Shown here: in pieces, positions 52,072-60,396 of the stretch
Position numbering within the stretch: the stretch's first letter is position 1
Layout of the letters: the number at the start of each line of letters is the position of its first letter
Source: SELP01 sp035969385
GTDB lineage: Bacteria; Pseudomonadota; Alphaproteobacteria; Rhodobacterales; Rhodobacteraceae
NCBI RefSeq assembly: GCF_035969385.1
Contig: NZ_JAYKKJ010000002.1
Coordinates: forward strand, 62,001 to 126,000
Direction of reading: 5' to 3'
DNA: 64,000 nt
Program-made: the position numbers and the translations under genes
The notes under the pieces: model-generated
Told to the model about the DNA's origin: nothing
Seen by the model: only the letters and a program-made list of their open reading frames with translations
Database searches by the model: none

Positions 52072-52325
52072 GTGGCCAGCAGCGGATCAAGCTTGCCCAT
52101 CTGGTCAAGCGCATAAAGGTCGTCGCAGCCACCGACATGCTGATCGCCGATAAAGATCTGCGGCACTGTCCGCCCACCATTCGACCGCTGAATCATCGCC
52201 GCGCGCAGGTCCATGTCTCCCGCGACATTGATCTCTTTGAACTCCACGCCCTTGGACGCCAGCAGCCGCTTGGCCGCATGGCAAAAGCCACAGGTCGGGG
52301 TGGTGTAGATTTCGACAGGTTTCAT
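52068..52325 (-). CDS. grxC: Glutaredoxin 3 (GrxC type)
   Basis: This 85-aa dithiol glutaredoxin reduces disulfides using glutathione. It has a CGFC active site in TTPTCGFCHAAKRLL, a GRTVPQIFIGDQHVGGCDDL glutathione-binding segment with the cis-Pro, and the normal length. The active site is Cys-Gly-Phe-Cys where most GrxC proteins have Cys-Pro-Tyr-Cys. It is coupled to the nitrilase-type gene and follows comF by 30 bp. Confidence 0.93.
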   Translation of the reverse strand: MKPVEIYTTPTCGFCHAAKRLLASKGVEFKEINVAGDMDLRAAMIQRSNGGRTVPQIFIGDQHVGGCDDLYALDQMGKLDPLLAT

Positions 52326-52355
52326 CGGAGCCTCGTAGAAAGGGTTTCCGACTAT

Positions 52356-53084
52356 CTAGGTATCTTTCACCACGCGCGCCAGCACCAAGACACAAACCTG
52401 TGTTGCGCCCGCGGCATGTGCCGCCTCGGTCGCGGCGGCTAGTGTCGCGCCGGATGTCATCACGTCATCGACGATCAGGACGGATCGCCCGGCCAGAACA
52501 CCCGCCTGTCGCGGGTGAGGGCGGATCGCGTCCTGCAAGGTTGCAAACCGTTCATCCCGGCCCTGACCTTCAAGTGAGACTGTCCGACGCACCCTGACGA
52601 GTGCATCGGGTGCATAAACGGCCCCCGGCAGCCGCCCTGCCATTGCCTGTGCCAAGAGGGCGGATTGATTGAACCGGCGTTTGAGCATCCGGGTCCAATG
52701 CAGCGGCACAGGAACAATCGCCGGTGCATCGCCAACAGGAAGCGCCGCCGCGACCCGCGCGAGCATCGGCCCGGCCGCGCGGGCCATCTCCGCCCGGTCG
52801 CCGTGTTTCAGGGACAGGATCATCTTGCGCACCGACCCGGAATAGCGGGCAACCGCCCGGCCCCTATGCCAGGGCCGGGCAATCCGGTGGCAGTCTTCGC
52901 AGACAAGATCAGCAGCATCCGAGGGTCCGGGCACCGGCGCCCCGCACCCCATGCAGACCGCCCCATCAAGGAAATCCGCATCCGACCAGCAAGTCCCACA
53001 CAGGCCGAAATCCGCCTCGGTCGGATGGCCGCACAGGACACAGGCGGGTGGATAGATCGTGCGAACCACGCTTTCCAACAGCAT
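52356..53084 (-). CDS. comF: ComF-family phosphoribosyltransferase-like protein
   Basis: The 242-aa protein has N-terminal double zinc-ribbon cysteines (CVLCGHPTEADFGLCGTC, VCMGCGAPVP, LVCEDC) and a C-terminal PRTase fold with VLIVDDVMTSGATLAAATEA as the PRPP loop. Homologs are needed for DNA uptake in competent bacteria, but in other species the role is less clear. Its start is only 24 bp from that of the divergent methyltransferase-like gene. Confidence 0.92.
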   Translation of the reverse strand: MLLESVVRTIYPPACVLCGHPTEADFGLCGTCWSDADFLDGAVCMGCGAPVPGPSDAADLVCEDCHRIARPWHRGRAVARYSGSVRKMILSLKHGDRAEMARAAGPMLARVAAALPVGDAPAIVPVPLHWTRMLKRRFNQSALLAQAMAGRLPGAVYAPDALVRVRRTVSLEGQGRDERFATLQDAIRPHPRQAGVLAGRSVLIVDDVMTSGATLAAATEAAHAAGATQVCVLVLARVVKDT

Positions 53085-53108
53085 GGAATACCCCTAAGTC
53101 ATGGGGTC

Positions 53109-53939
53109 ATGACGACCCCGCCCCTGTTGACAGACCGCACCGCCCTGTCCCGCAACCGCGCCCGCGCGGGCCGCGATCCGGTGACGTTCCTGCACGACGC
53201 CATCATCGATGAGGTCAAGGAAAGGCTGGAACTGGTTAACAAGTCGTTTACCAAGGTGGCCATCATCACCGGGATGCCCGGCCCCTGGCAGGCCGCATTC
53301 CCGGATGCGCGGATCGTTGCGGATGACGATATTCTGGCACTTGACCCCGGAATGCATGATCTGGTGATCCACGCGCTGGCCCTTCACTGGGCCAATGACC
53401 CGGTCGGCCAATTGGTGCAGTGCCGCCACGCGCTGCGGCCCGACGGGCTGATGATCGCCGCGCTGTTCGGTGGGCAGACCCTGCATGAATTGCGGGCCGC
53501 CTTGGCCGAGGCGGAGTCGCGTGCCACGGGTGGCCTGTCACCTCGCATCGCACCGATGGGGGAAATCCGCGATCTTGGCGGGTTGCTGCAGCGGGCGGGA
53601 TTTGCGCTGCCGGTCGCGGACGCCCTGCCATACGATGTGTCCTATGCCTCGGCGCTTCACCTCATGCAGGACTTGCGCGGCATGGGGGAAACCAATGCCT
53701 TGGCCGGGCGGCTCCGGTCACCGACACGGCGCGCGGTCCTGTTCGGCGCAGTCGAAACCTATGCCCGGCACTTCGGAACCGACGACGGGCGCGTTCCGGC
53801 AACCTTCGAAGTGGTCGTCCTGACCGGCTGGGCTCCGGACCCGAGCCAGCAGAAACCGCTGCGCCCCGGATCGGCGGCGCAGCGGCTTGCCGATGCCTTG
53901 GGTGCCACCGAAACACCACTTTCCGACAGCAACGATTGA
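53109..53939 (+). CDS. BioC/NDUFAF5-like methyltransferase-fold protein
   Basis: The 276-aa protein aligns by eye with the family of BioC-like proteins related to NDUFAF5 (HDAIIDEVKERLELVNKSF, HDLVIHALALHWANDPVGQLVQCRHALRPDGLMIAALFGGQTLHELRAALAEAE, LGGLLQRAGFALP). The glycine-rich SAM motif I expected near residue 50 is replaced by VAIITGMPGPW, so SAM binding is doubtful. ATG 53109 was chosen because an earlier frame would run antisense through comF. It is followed by hemH on the same strand. Confidence 0.82.
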   Translation: MTTPPLLTDRTALSRNRARAGRDPVTFLHDAIIDEVKERLELVNKSFTKVAIITGMPGPWQAAFPDARIVADDDILALDPGMHDLVIHALALHWANDPVGQLVQCRHALRPDGLMIAALFGGQTLHELRAALAEAESRATGGLSPRIAPMGEIRDLGGLLQRAGFALPVADALPYDVSYASALHLMQDLRGMGETNALAGRLRSPTRRAVLFGAVETYARHFGTDDGRVPATFEVVVLTGWAPDPSQQKPLRPGSAAQRLADALGATETPLSDSND

Positions 53940-53994
53940 CCCATTCAGATATCCGGCTATGTCAGGCCGGACCGATGACAGACGGACGGACCCA

Positions 53995-55074
53995 ATGAAG
54001 GACATGGATACACCCAAGATCACCGGCGGCACGGCGGTTTGCCCTGCCCACGCCCCGGCGGACCACCCCAAGGTGAAACCCGCAAAGATCGGGGTACTGA
54101 TCGCCAACCTTGGAACCCCAGACGCGACCGACTACTGGTCCATGCGCCGCTACCTGAGCGAGTTTCTCTCCGACAAGCGCGTTGTCGACTATTCCGCATG
54201 GCTCTGGCAGCCGCTGCTGCAATTGATCATCCTGTCCCGGCGCCCCTTCAAATCGGGCGAGGCCTATGCCTCGATCTGGAACACGGAAGCGGATGAAAGC
54301 CCACTTTTGACCATCACAAAGGCCCAGACTGCGGCCCTGCGCGACCGGATGGAAGTGGCCTATGGCGGTGAGGTCCTTGTCGATTTCTGTATGCGCTATG
54401 GCAATCCGTCGACCGAAAGCAAACTTCGGGAAATGGTCGATGCAGGCTGTGATCGGATCGTGTTCATGCCGCTGTACCCGCATTACGCCGGGGCCACTTG
54501 GGCCACCGCGAACGACCAGTTCTTCCGCGCCCTGATGAAAGAGAAATGGCAGCCCTCGGTCCGGGTCGTGCCGCCCTATTTCGAAGATCCGGCCTATATC
54601 GACGCGCTCGCTGCCTCGGTGGAAAAGGCCTACGCCGATTTGGATCAGCGGCCGGACCGTCTGGTGGTGTCCTACCACGGGATGCCGCACCGCTACCTGA
54701 CCAGCGGCGATCCCTATCACTGCCAATGCCAAAAGACGACGCGGCTGCTGCGCGAACGGCTGGGCTGGGACAAGGACCACTTCGTCACGACCTTCCAGTC
54801 GGTCTTTGGCCCGGAAGAATGGCTGAAACCCTATACGGTGGAAGAGGTCGCCCGACTGGCCAAGGAAGATGGCCACAAGCGAATCGCGGTCATCGCGCCC
54901 GCCTTTTCCGCCGATTGCGTCGAAACGCTTGAAGAGATTCAGGAAGAGATCAAGGAAAGCTTCGAAGAGGCCGGTGGCGAGACCTTTACCTACATCCCCT
55001 GCCTGAACGACGATCAGGCCCACATGGATGCACTGGCCGAAATCCTGAAACGGAACCTTGCTGGCTGGATCTGA
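53995..55074 (+). CDS. hemH: Ferrochelatase HemH
   Basis: Ferrochelatase inserts Fe2+ into protoporphyrin IX, the last step of haem synthesis. The 359-aa protein has IGVLIANLGTPDATDYWSMRRYL, FMPLYPHYAGATWATANDQF, the active-site His in VVSYHGMPHRYLTSGDPYHCQC, and the FQSVFGPEEWLKPYT and PAFSADCVETLEEI motifs. Two cysteines in HCQC are retained. ATG 53995 was chosen, and ATG 54004 is an alternative. A bidirectional hairpin follows. Confidence 0.96.
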   Translation: MKDMDTPKITGGTAVCPAHAPADHPKVKPAKIGVLIANLGTPDATDYWSMRRYLSEFLSDKRVVDYSAWLWQPLLQLIILSRRPFKSGEAYASIWNTEADESPLLTITKAQTAALRDRMEVAYGGEVLVDFCMRYGNPSTESKLREMVDAGCDRIVFMPLYPHYAGATWATANDQFFRALMKEKWQPSVRVVPPYFEDPAYIDALAASVEKAYADLDQRPDRLVVSYHGMPHRYLTSGDPYHCQCQKTTRLLRERLGWDKDHFVTTFQSVFGPEEWLKPYTVEEVARLAKEDGHKRIAVIAPAFSADCVETLEEIQEEIKESFEEAGGETFTYIPCLNDDQAHMDALAEILKRNLAGWI

Positions 55075-55088
55075 TCCGCCCAAAGGAA

Positions 55089-55114
55089 AAGGGCAGAGGA
55101 AAACCTCTGCCCTT
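55089..55114. terminator. Bidirectional hairpin between hemH and the small membrane protein
   Basis: AAGGGCAGAGG pairs perfectly with CCTCTGCCCTT around a four-base loop between two convergent genes. On the minus strand the stem runs into CTTTTCC, so termination there is the better supported direction. Confidence 0.65.
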
Positions 55115-55137
55115 CCAAACTCAAACCGAAGCTTGAA

Positions 55138-55344
55138 TTATTCGGCGGTCGACGACGACGACATGGCGGCGGCGATCAGCGCGATCAGGATCAGCGGGAT
55201 GATCAGGCCGGCCGAGGAAGAGGAGCCAGCGGCTTCTTCAACGATGACCGGTTCCATTTCCATGACGGGAGCAGCCATGCCACCAGCAAGGGCAGCGGAA
55301 GCCGAACCGACAAAGCCAGCAATGGCGAGAGCGATTTTCTTCAT
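55138..55344 (-). CDS. Small exported/membrane protein (68 aa)
   Basis: The product has an N-terminal signal peptide (KKIALAIAGFVGSASAALAGG), a short acidic stretch, a Ser-rich hinge and a C-terminal membrane segment (AGLIIPLILIALIAAAM) with the tail SSSSTAE. GGAG lies at good spacing before ATG 55344. Small proteins of this layout accompany hemH in Roseobacter-type genomes, as I recall. The function is unknown. Confidence 0.75.
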   Translation of the reverse strand: MKKIALAIAGFVGSASAALAGGMAAPVMEMEPVIVEEAAGSSSSAGLIIPLILIALIAAAMSSSSTAE

Positions 55345-55490
55345 GTGTTTTCTCCAGTTTTTGCCCGCCGCCATATGTTGAGGGCGACGGCAGGCACCCA
55401 AGACTTACCTCGTATCGTCGGATTAATCAGGAAAATCGGTTGATGCAAAGGGTTATCGGGTGTTTTCCGCCTTGGTTCAGGCAAATGTCG

Positions 55491-56084
55491 TCAAATTAGC
55501 AACACTTGCGTTCCAACCTTCGTCAGGCTGAACAATTCGGCGATATGTTCGTTGTAAAGGCCAATGCAGCCATTCGACGAACGGCGGCCGATCTTGCGCG
55601 TATCGTGGGTTCCGTGGATCCGGTAATACTGCCACGACAGGTAGAGGGCATGGGTGCCCAGCGGGTTTTCCGGACCCGGCCCGATGTAGGACGGCCATTC
55701 CGGATTGCGTTCCAGCATCGACGGGGTCGGGCGCCATTCCGGACCGACAACCTTTCGGATTACCTCGGTCCGGCCTCGCCGGGTCAGGTCCTCGGTCAGC
55801 GGCACACTGGTCGGATACAGCTTGTAGATGCTCTGGTCTTCCGACCAGTAATGCAGGGCCCGCGACTGCGTATCGACAAGGCAGGCGCCGTTCCGCAGGT
55901 CCGAGAAATAGGGCTGCCAGTCCAGCGACCGGAAGCTCGAGATATTCCGGCGGATCGTCTGCGATACCTCGGATTCGATCTCGGTCGAATTCTCGGTCTG
56001 GGCGAAGGCGCGGGAACCGACGGCGGCGGCGGCGGCCGCAACGAAAGTTCTCCGGCTCAGCTTGGAAATTGTGTTGTCAGTCAT
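55491..56084 (-). CDS. L,D-transpeptidase (YkuD family) with Tat-type signal
   Basis: The 197-aa protein would crosslink peptidoglycan stem peptides or attach proteins to them. It has a twin-arginine signal (LSRRTFVAAAAAAVGSRAFAQ) and the YkuD active site with His in IHGTHDTRKIG and Cys in SSNGCIGLYNEHI. The Arg that often follows GCI is Gly here. ATG 56084 was chosen at the signal peptide. It is divergent from the CAP-domain lipoprotein gene, 165 bp away. Confidence 0.88.
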   Translation of the reverse strand: MTDNTISKLSRRTFVAAAAAAVGSRAFAQTENSTEIESEVSQTIRRNISSFRSLDWQPYFSDLRNGACLVDTQSRALHYWSEDQSIYKLYPTSVPLTEDLTRRGRTEVIRKVVGPEWRPTPSMLERNPEWPSYIGPGPENPLGTHALYLSWQYYRIHGTHDTRKIGRRSSNGCIGLYNEHIAELFSLTKVGTQVLLI

Positions 56085-56249
56085 CTTGATCACTCCGATC
56101 ACGGGACGGTCTGTTTGCCCGTTGCATATGGGGTTGGGCGGGGCATCGCAATTCAAACATGTGTCATATCGGCAAAGGCTGGCCGATGCGGGTTTGAAGT
56201 GCAACGCAGGGCCGGATAAGAGGAACCGACACGTTCAGGGGTATTCTAG

Positions 56250-56762
56250 ATGAATCGTCGTTTTCTTCTTGCGGGCCTTTCGCTGGCGGCTGTTGCGGCC
56301 TGCACTACCAATTCCGCGCGGATCGGGCCCGACGGCCTTCCCTTGCCGCAGATCTACCGGATCTCTGAGGGCGATGCCGATGGTGTCATGTTCCGCATGC
56401 TGGACGGCGTGAATTCGCTTCGGTCCGCGGCAGGTATTGCGCCTTTGCAGTTCAACGACCGGCTGAACGCCGCTGCCGCGACCCATTCCCGCGATATGGC
56501 AATCCAGAACCGGCCTTGGCACTTCGGGTCTGACGGGTCCTCGCCGCTCGAACGGGCGCGCCGGGTTGGCTACACCGGCCAGATTCTGGGCGAAAACATC
56601 TCTGAAACCTACGAGACAGAGCTGGAAACCCTTGCCGCCTGGATGGGTCAGCCAGACACCCGCGCCGTGATCCTGGACCGGAACGCCACGCTGATGGGCT
56701 TCGCCTGGCATCAGGAACCCGGTGGCAAGCTGTGGTGGACGTTGGTGACCGGGCGCCTGTAA
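56250..56762 (+). CDS. CAP-domain lipoprotein
   Basis: The 170-aa protein has a lipoprotein signal (LLAGLSLAAVAAC) with the lipobox Cys at residue 18 and a CAP/SCP domain (VNSLRSAAGIAPLQFNDRLNAAAATHSRDMA, WHFGSDGSSPLERARRVGY, GENI). It is exported and membrane anchored. CAP proteins have varied, often unclear roles in the envelope. Its TAA stop is directly followed by the stop of the convergent L,D-transpeptidase gene. Confidence 0.85.
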   Translation: MNRRFLLAGLSLAAVAACTTNSARIGPDGLPLPQIYRISEGDADGVMFRMLDGVNSLRSAAGIAPLQFNDRLNAAAATHSRDMAIQNRPWHFGSDGSSPLERARRVGYTGQILGENISETYETELETLAAWMGQPDTRAVILDRNATLMGFAWHQEPGGKLWWTLVTGRL

Positions 56763-57254
56763 CTACGGAAAGATGTGGATCGGGGTGCCATCCCGAACCA
56801 TCGCATAGATGTCTTCCATCTCGCGATTGGTGACGGCGATGCATCCGGCGGTCCAGTCGTCCTGTCCGAGGTTCAGATCGGGCGTCCCGTGAATGAAGAT
56901 ATCTCCGCCGGGCGAAACACCCCGCGCCTGCGCCTGTGCCCTGTCCTGCGCGTTGGGATAGGAAATCCCGATCGACAGATGGAAGGCACTGTTGGGGTTG
57001 CGGCGGTTGATCCAATAGGCCCCTTCCGGCGTCCGGCCGTCTCCCTCTTCAGTCTTGTGGCCGTCCGGCGCAAACCCCATTTCAATGTCAAAGGCCCGCA
57101 GGACCTGATCGTGATGCATCAGGTACATCCGGCGGTCCCCTTTCATGACGACAACGCGGGTCACTTCCGGGCCGTCATAGGTTCGGAACTTATTGGCGCA
57201 GCCGGAGAGGCCCACCACTACCACGAGGGAAAGAAGGATTGAAAGAAACCGCAT
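56763..57254 (-). CDS. L,D-transpeptidase lipoprotein (YkuD family)
   Basis: The 163-aa protein has a lipoprotein signal (SILLSLVVVVGLSGC) and a YkuD domain with the active-site His in IFIHGTPDLNLG and Cys in DWTAGCIAVTNREMEDIY. VVVMKGDRRMYLMHHDQVLRAF is the usual N-terminal strand region of YafK-like members. ATG 57254 is just before the signal. It is the second YkuD enzyme within 2 kb, on the other side of the CAP protein. Confidence 0.88.
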   Translation of the reverse strand: MRFLSILLSLVVVVGLSGCANKFRTYDGPEVTRVVVMKGDRRMYLMHHDQVLRAFDIEMGFAPDGHKTEEGDGRTPEGAYWINRRNPNSAFHLSIGISYPNAQDRAQAQARGVSPGGDIFIHGTPDLNLGQDDWTAGCIAVTNREMEDIYAMVRDGTPIHIFP

Positions 57255-57349
57255 TGCCTGCCTATCCCGGGTTATCCCGGTCATGTTGATTGCCGGGCTT
57301 TTACCTGAAATGCGCGGATTGCGATAGCGGGGAAATCATGATCTGCCGC

Positions 57350-58552
57350 TCACAGGCGCGTGAACGCGGCGACCACCTCGACGTGGGAGGACCAGCGGAA
57401 CTGATCCACCACCCGAACCCAATTCAGCCCATATCCGCCCGACACAAGGGGCTGCGCGTCCCGTGCAAAGGTGACGGGGTTGCAGGACACCATCGCGACG
57501 ACCGGAACGCCCGATCCGATGATTTCGGCCACTTGCGCCTCGGCCCCGGCGCGCGGCGGGTCGATCACCACCGCGTCGAATTTCGCCAGCTCGTCCGACA
57601 AAAGCGGACGGCGGAACAGATCGCGGGTTTCGGTCGTGACCTGCTTCAACCCACTTGATGCCCGCCATCCGGCATCAAGCGCCTGCATCATCGCTGCTTC
57701 GCCTTCGACGGCGTGCACCTGCGCACCTTCCGCCAAGGGCAGCGCAAAGGTGCCGCAACCAGCAAAGAGGTCCACGACCTTGCCTGCGGTCCCGACGATT
57801 CTGCGCACTGCCGATACCAGCGCCGCCTCGCCCGCGCGGGTTGCCTGAAGGAAGGAACCCGGCGGCGGAACCACCCGGGCCTTGCCAAACTGCTGCTGCG
57901 GCGGGGTCATGGTGACGATGGGTTCGTCGCCCCAGACAAGCCGCGCAAACCCGACCTGGCGCGCGAAATCCGCAAGGGAAATCCGCAGTTCCGGCGTCAG
58001 GTCTTTGGTTGAAAAATCAAGATGCACATCCAGCCCGCCAAGGCTTTCGGTAACGGTCAGGGCAACCTCGCCCTTGCGCGATCCGACCAGCGCGGTCAGC
58101 CGTTCCAACGCCGGGATGGCCACCATCAGCGCAGGCGTCAAAAGCTGGCAATCCGGAACCTCGATCAAAAGATCAGAAGCGCGGGCGTGGAACCCGACCA
58201 TGGCGCCTTTCTTGGTCCGGCGACCGGACAGCTTGGCTCGCCTGCGGGACCGGGGCGGCGAGGTATCGACGCCTTCGATCTGCGCCTCGATCCCATGCGC
58301 GGACAGCGCCCGGGCGACAATGCCGGCCTTCCAGCCTTCGACGAAACCGTCCGACGCGTGCTGCATCGCGCAACCGCCACAGGCCTTGTAGTGCCGACAG
58401 GGGGGCGAAACGCGATCCGGCGAGGGGGACAGAATACGCGGCACGCCATCGGCGCCGACTTCAACCGTTTCCCCCGGCAGGACACGCGGCAGGAACTGCC
58501 CGTCGTCCGTCCGTCCAAGCCCCGTGTGAGTTAGCCCGATTACCTGTGTCAT
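57350..58552 (-). CDS. SAM-dependent RNA m5U methyltransferase (RlmD/TrmA family)
   Basis: The 400-aa protein is a class I methyltransferase that makes 5-methyluridine in rRNA or tRNA. It has a short TRAM-like start, cluster-binding cysteines in CRHYKACGGCAMQH, SAM motifs VVDLFAGCGTFALPLAEGA and FDAVVIDPPRAGAEAQVAEI, and the catalytic Cys in VAMVSCNPVTFARDA. Which uridine it modifies cannot be told from sequence. ATG 58552 overlaps the stop of the upstream ABC gene by four bases. Confidence 0.92.
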   Translation of the reverse strand: MTQVIGLTHTGLGRTDDGQFLPRVLPGETVEVGADGVPRILSPSPDRVSPPCRHYKACGGCAMQHASDGFVEGWKAGIVARALSAHGIEAQIEGVDTSPPRSRRRAKLSGRRTKKGAMVGFHARASDLLIEVPDCQLLTPALMVAIPALERLTALVGSRKGEVALTVTESLGGLDVHLDFSTKDLTPELRISLADFARQVGFARLVWGDEPIVTMTPPQQQFGKARVVPPPGSFLQATRAGEAALVSAVRRIVGTAGKVVDLFAGCGTFALPLAEGAQVHAVEGEAAMMQALDAGWRASSGLKQVTTETRDLFRRPLLSDELAKFDAVVIDPPRAGAEAQVAEIIGSGVPVVAMVSCNPVTFARDAQPLVSGGYGLNWVRVVDQFRWSSHVEVVAAFTRL

Positions 58553-60396
58553 GCATCGCCGTCCGTTCCGATGAACCCACCCGACTGCCGGTTCCAATAG
58601 CGGGCATAGGTCCCGCCCAGCGCCAGCAAGTCGTCATGGCTTCCTTGTTCGACGATCCGCCCGTTTTCAAGGACGATAATCCGGTCCATGTCGGAAATCG
58701 TGGACAGGCGGTGCGCGATGGCCAGCACGGTCTTGCCCTCCATCGCGCGTTGAAGCGCAGACTGGATCGCCGCTTCGACCTCGGAATCGAGCGCCGATGT
58801 CGCCTCGTCCAGAACAAGGATCGGTGCGTCTTTCAGCATGGCGCGGGCCAAGGCGATCCGCTGTCGCTGACCGCCAGACAGTTTCACTCCCCGCTCGCCA
58901 ACAAAGGCGTCGTAGCCGGTTTGCCCCTTGTTGTCGCGCAGACCGGTGATGAACTCATGCGCCTCGGCCTTGCGGGCGGCGGCGATCATCTCCTCCTCGG
59001 ACGCATCGGGCCGACCGTAGAGAATGTTCTCGCGGGCGGTCCGGTTGAACATCGCGGTTTCCTGCGTGACCATGCCGATGGCGGCGCGCAGGCTGGATTG
59101 GGTCACACCGCGCAAGTCTTGCCCATCAATCAGGACCCGCCCCTCTTCCGCATCGTAAAGACGCAGAAGCAGCGACACCAAGGTCGACTTCCCTGCGCCC
59201 GAGGCGCCAACGATCCCCAGTTTCTCGCCCGGCGCGATCCGAAGGGAAATGTCGCTGATCCCACCGGTGTCGCGCCCATAGCCAAAGCTGACGTTGTCGA
59301 ACCTGATCTCTCCCCGTGTCACCGCCAGAGGCCTGGCATCCGGCGCATCGGTGAGCGCATAGGGCGGGGTCAGGGTGCGCATCCCGTCCTCTGCCTCGCC
59401 CAGATGGCTGTAGATTCCCATCAGCGTGAAGCTGACCCAGCCGGTCATCTGGCTGAGCCGGATAGATACCGCGCCGATCGCGGCAATATCGCCCGGCGTC
59501 ACGCTGCCGGAGAAGCTCCAGACAAGGCCGAACCCGACCATCGTCACCGGCAGGATGCCCGCCAGCGTGATCAGGCCAAAGCGGAACAGGGTCGAAACCT
59601 CGCCAAAGTCCAGTGCCCGTTCCCACAGGGTTTCCATCGCGCTATGGGCGGCGTCCTCTTCATGCCGGTCCCCGGCGAACAGCTTGACCGTCTTGATATT
59701 GGTGATCGTGTCCACGACCTGCCCGGTGACCTGCGCCCGCGCCCCGGCCCGCGCCTTGGAACGCAGCCGGATACGCGGCAGGAAAAACCGAAGAAACCCC
59801 AAGTAGACCGCGAACCACAGACCCAGAACGACAAGCAACCGGGCATCAACAAACGCCACCAGAACCGCGGCCCCGATGACCGAGGCCAACGCAAAGAGAA
59901 TTGCGTTGACCGTTTCGATCACCACCTCGGTCAGCGATGTCGCGGTCTGCATTTGCTTTTGCGCAAGCCGTCCGGCGAAATCATTGTCGAAGAAGGTGAC
60001 AGACTGACCAAGCGTCCAGGAATGCAGGCGCGACAGGACCAGCCGAAAGATATTCGGCCCAAGCACGACCGACTGAAACGTTGCCGACAGCCCAAAGACG
60101 ATGGGCCGGACCAATACCAGAAGAACAAGCGCCGAGATCAGAAGTGGCCCATATCCACCAAGCCCATCACCGGCAGAGGCGATATCGACCACCTTCCCTA
60201 GAAAGAACATGGCCAACACTTCGGTCGCCCCAGCAATGCCAGATACCAGCGCGGCAATCAGGATAACCCGCCAGCTGCCCCGAAGACACCAGTTGATAAA
60301 GGCGCGTAGGGTGCGGGGCGGCGCACCGATGGCGGGCTGGGGCGAAGGGATCAGCCCCCCGGCCCAGCGCAACCACGTCTTATAGGCTTCTCGCAT
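58549..60396 (-). CDS. ABC exporter half-transporter, second of a pair
   Basis: The 615-aa protein fuses a six-segment membrane domain (about residues 40-340) to an ATPase with Walker A GASGAGKSTLVSLLLRLYDAE, signature LSGGQRQRIALARAMLK and Walker B ILVLDEATSALDSE. It begins by overlapping the stop of the upstream half-transporter by one base (TAATG) and shares its overall design, so the two most likely form a heterodimeric exporter of the MsbA/multidrug type. The substrate is unknown. The RNA methyltransferase gene follows. Confidence 0.93.
   Translation of the reverse strand: MREAYKTWLRWAGGLIPSPQPAIGAPPRTLRAFINWCLRGSWRVILIAALVSGIAGATEVLAMFFLGKVVDIASAGDGLGGYGPLLISALVLLVLVRPIVFGLSATFQSVVLGPNIFRLVLSRLHSWTLGQSVTFFDNDFAGRLAQKQMQTATSLTEVVIETVNAILFALASVIGAAVLVAFVDARLLVVLGLWFAVYLGFLRFFLPRIRLRSKARAGARAQVTGQVVDTITNIKTVKLFAGDRHEEDAAHSAMETLWERALDFGEVSTLFRFGLITLAGILPVTMVGFGLVWSFSGSVTPGDIAAIGAVSIRLSQMTGWVSFTLMGIYSHLGEAEDGMRTLTPPYALTDAPDARPLAVTRGEIRFDNVSFGYGRDTGGISDISLRIAPGEKLGIVGASGAGKSTLVSLLLRLYDAEEGRVLIDGQDLRGVTQSSLRAAIGMVTQETAMFNRTARENILYGRPDASEEEMIAAARKAEAHEFITGLRDNKGQTGYDAFVGERGVKLSGGQRQRIALARAMLKDAPILVLDEATSALDSEVEAAIQSALQRAMEGKTVLAIAHRLSTISDMDRIIVLENGRIVEQGSHDDLLALGGTYARYWNRQSGGFIGTDGDA

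Noticed and set aside
55491..57254. L,D-transpeptidases and CAP protein as toxin or anti-phage system
   Set aside because: All three carry export signals and ordinary envelope domains, and no defence-type gene is nearby.
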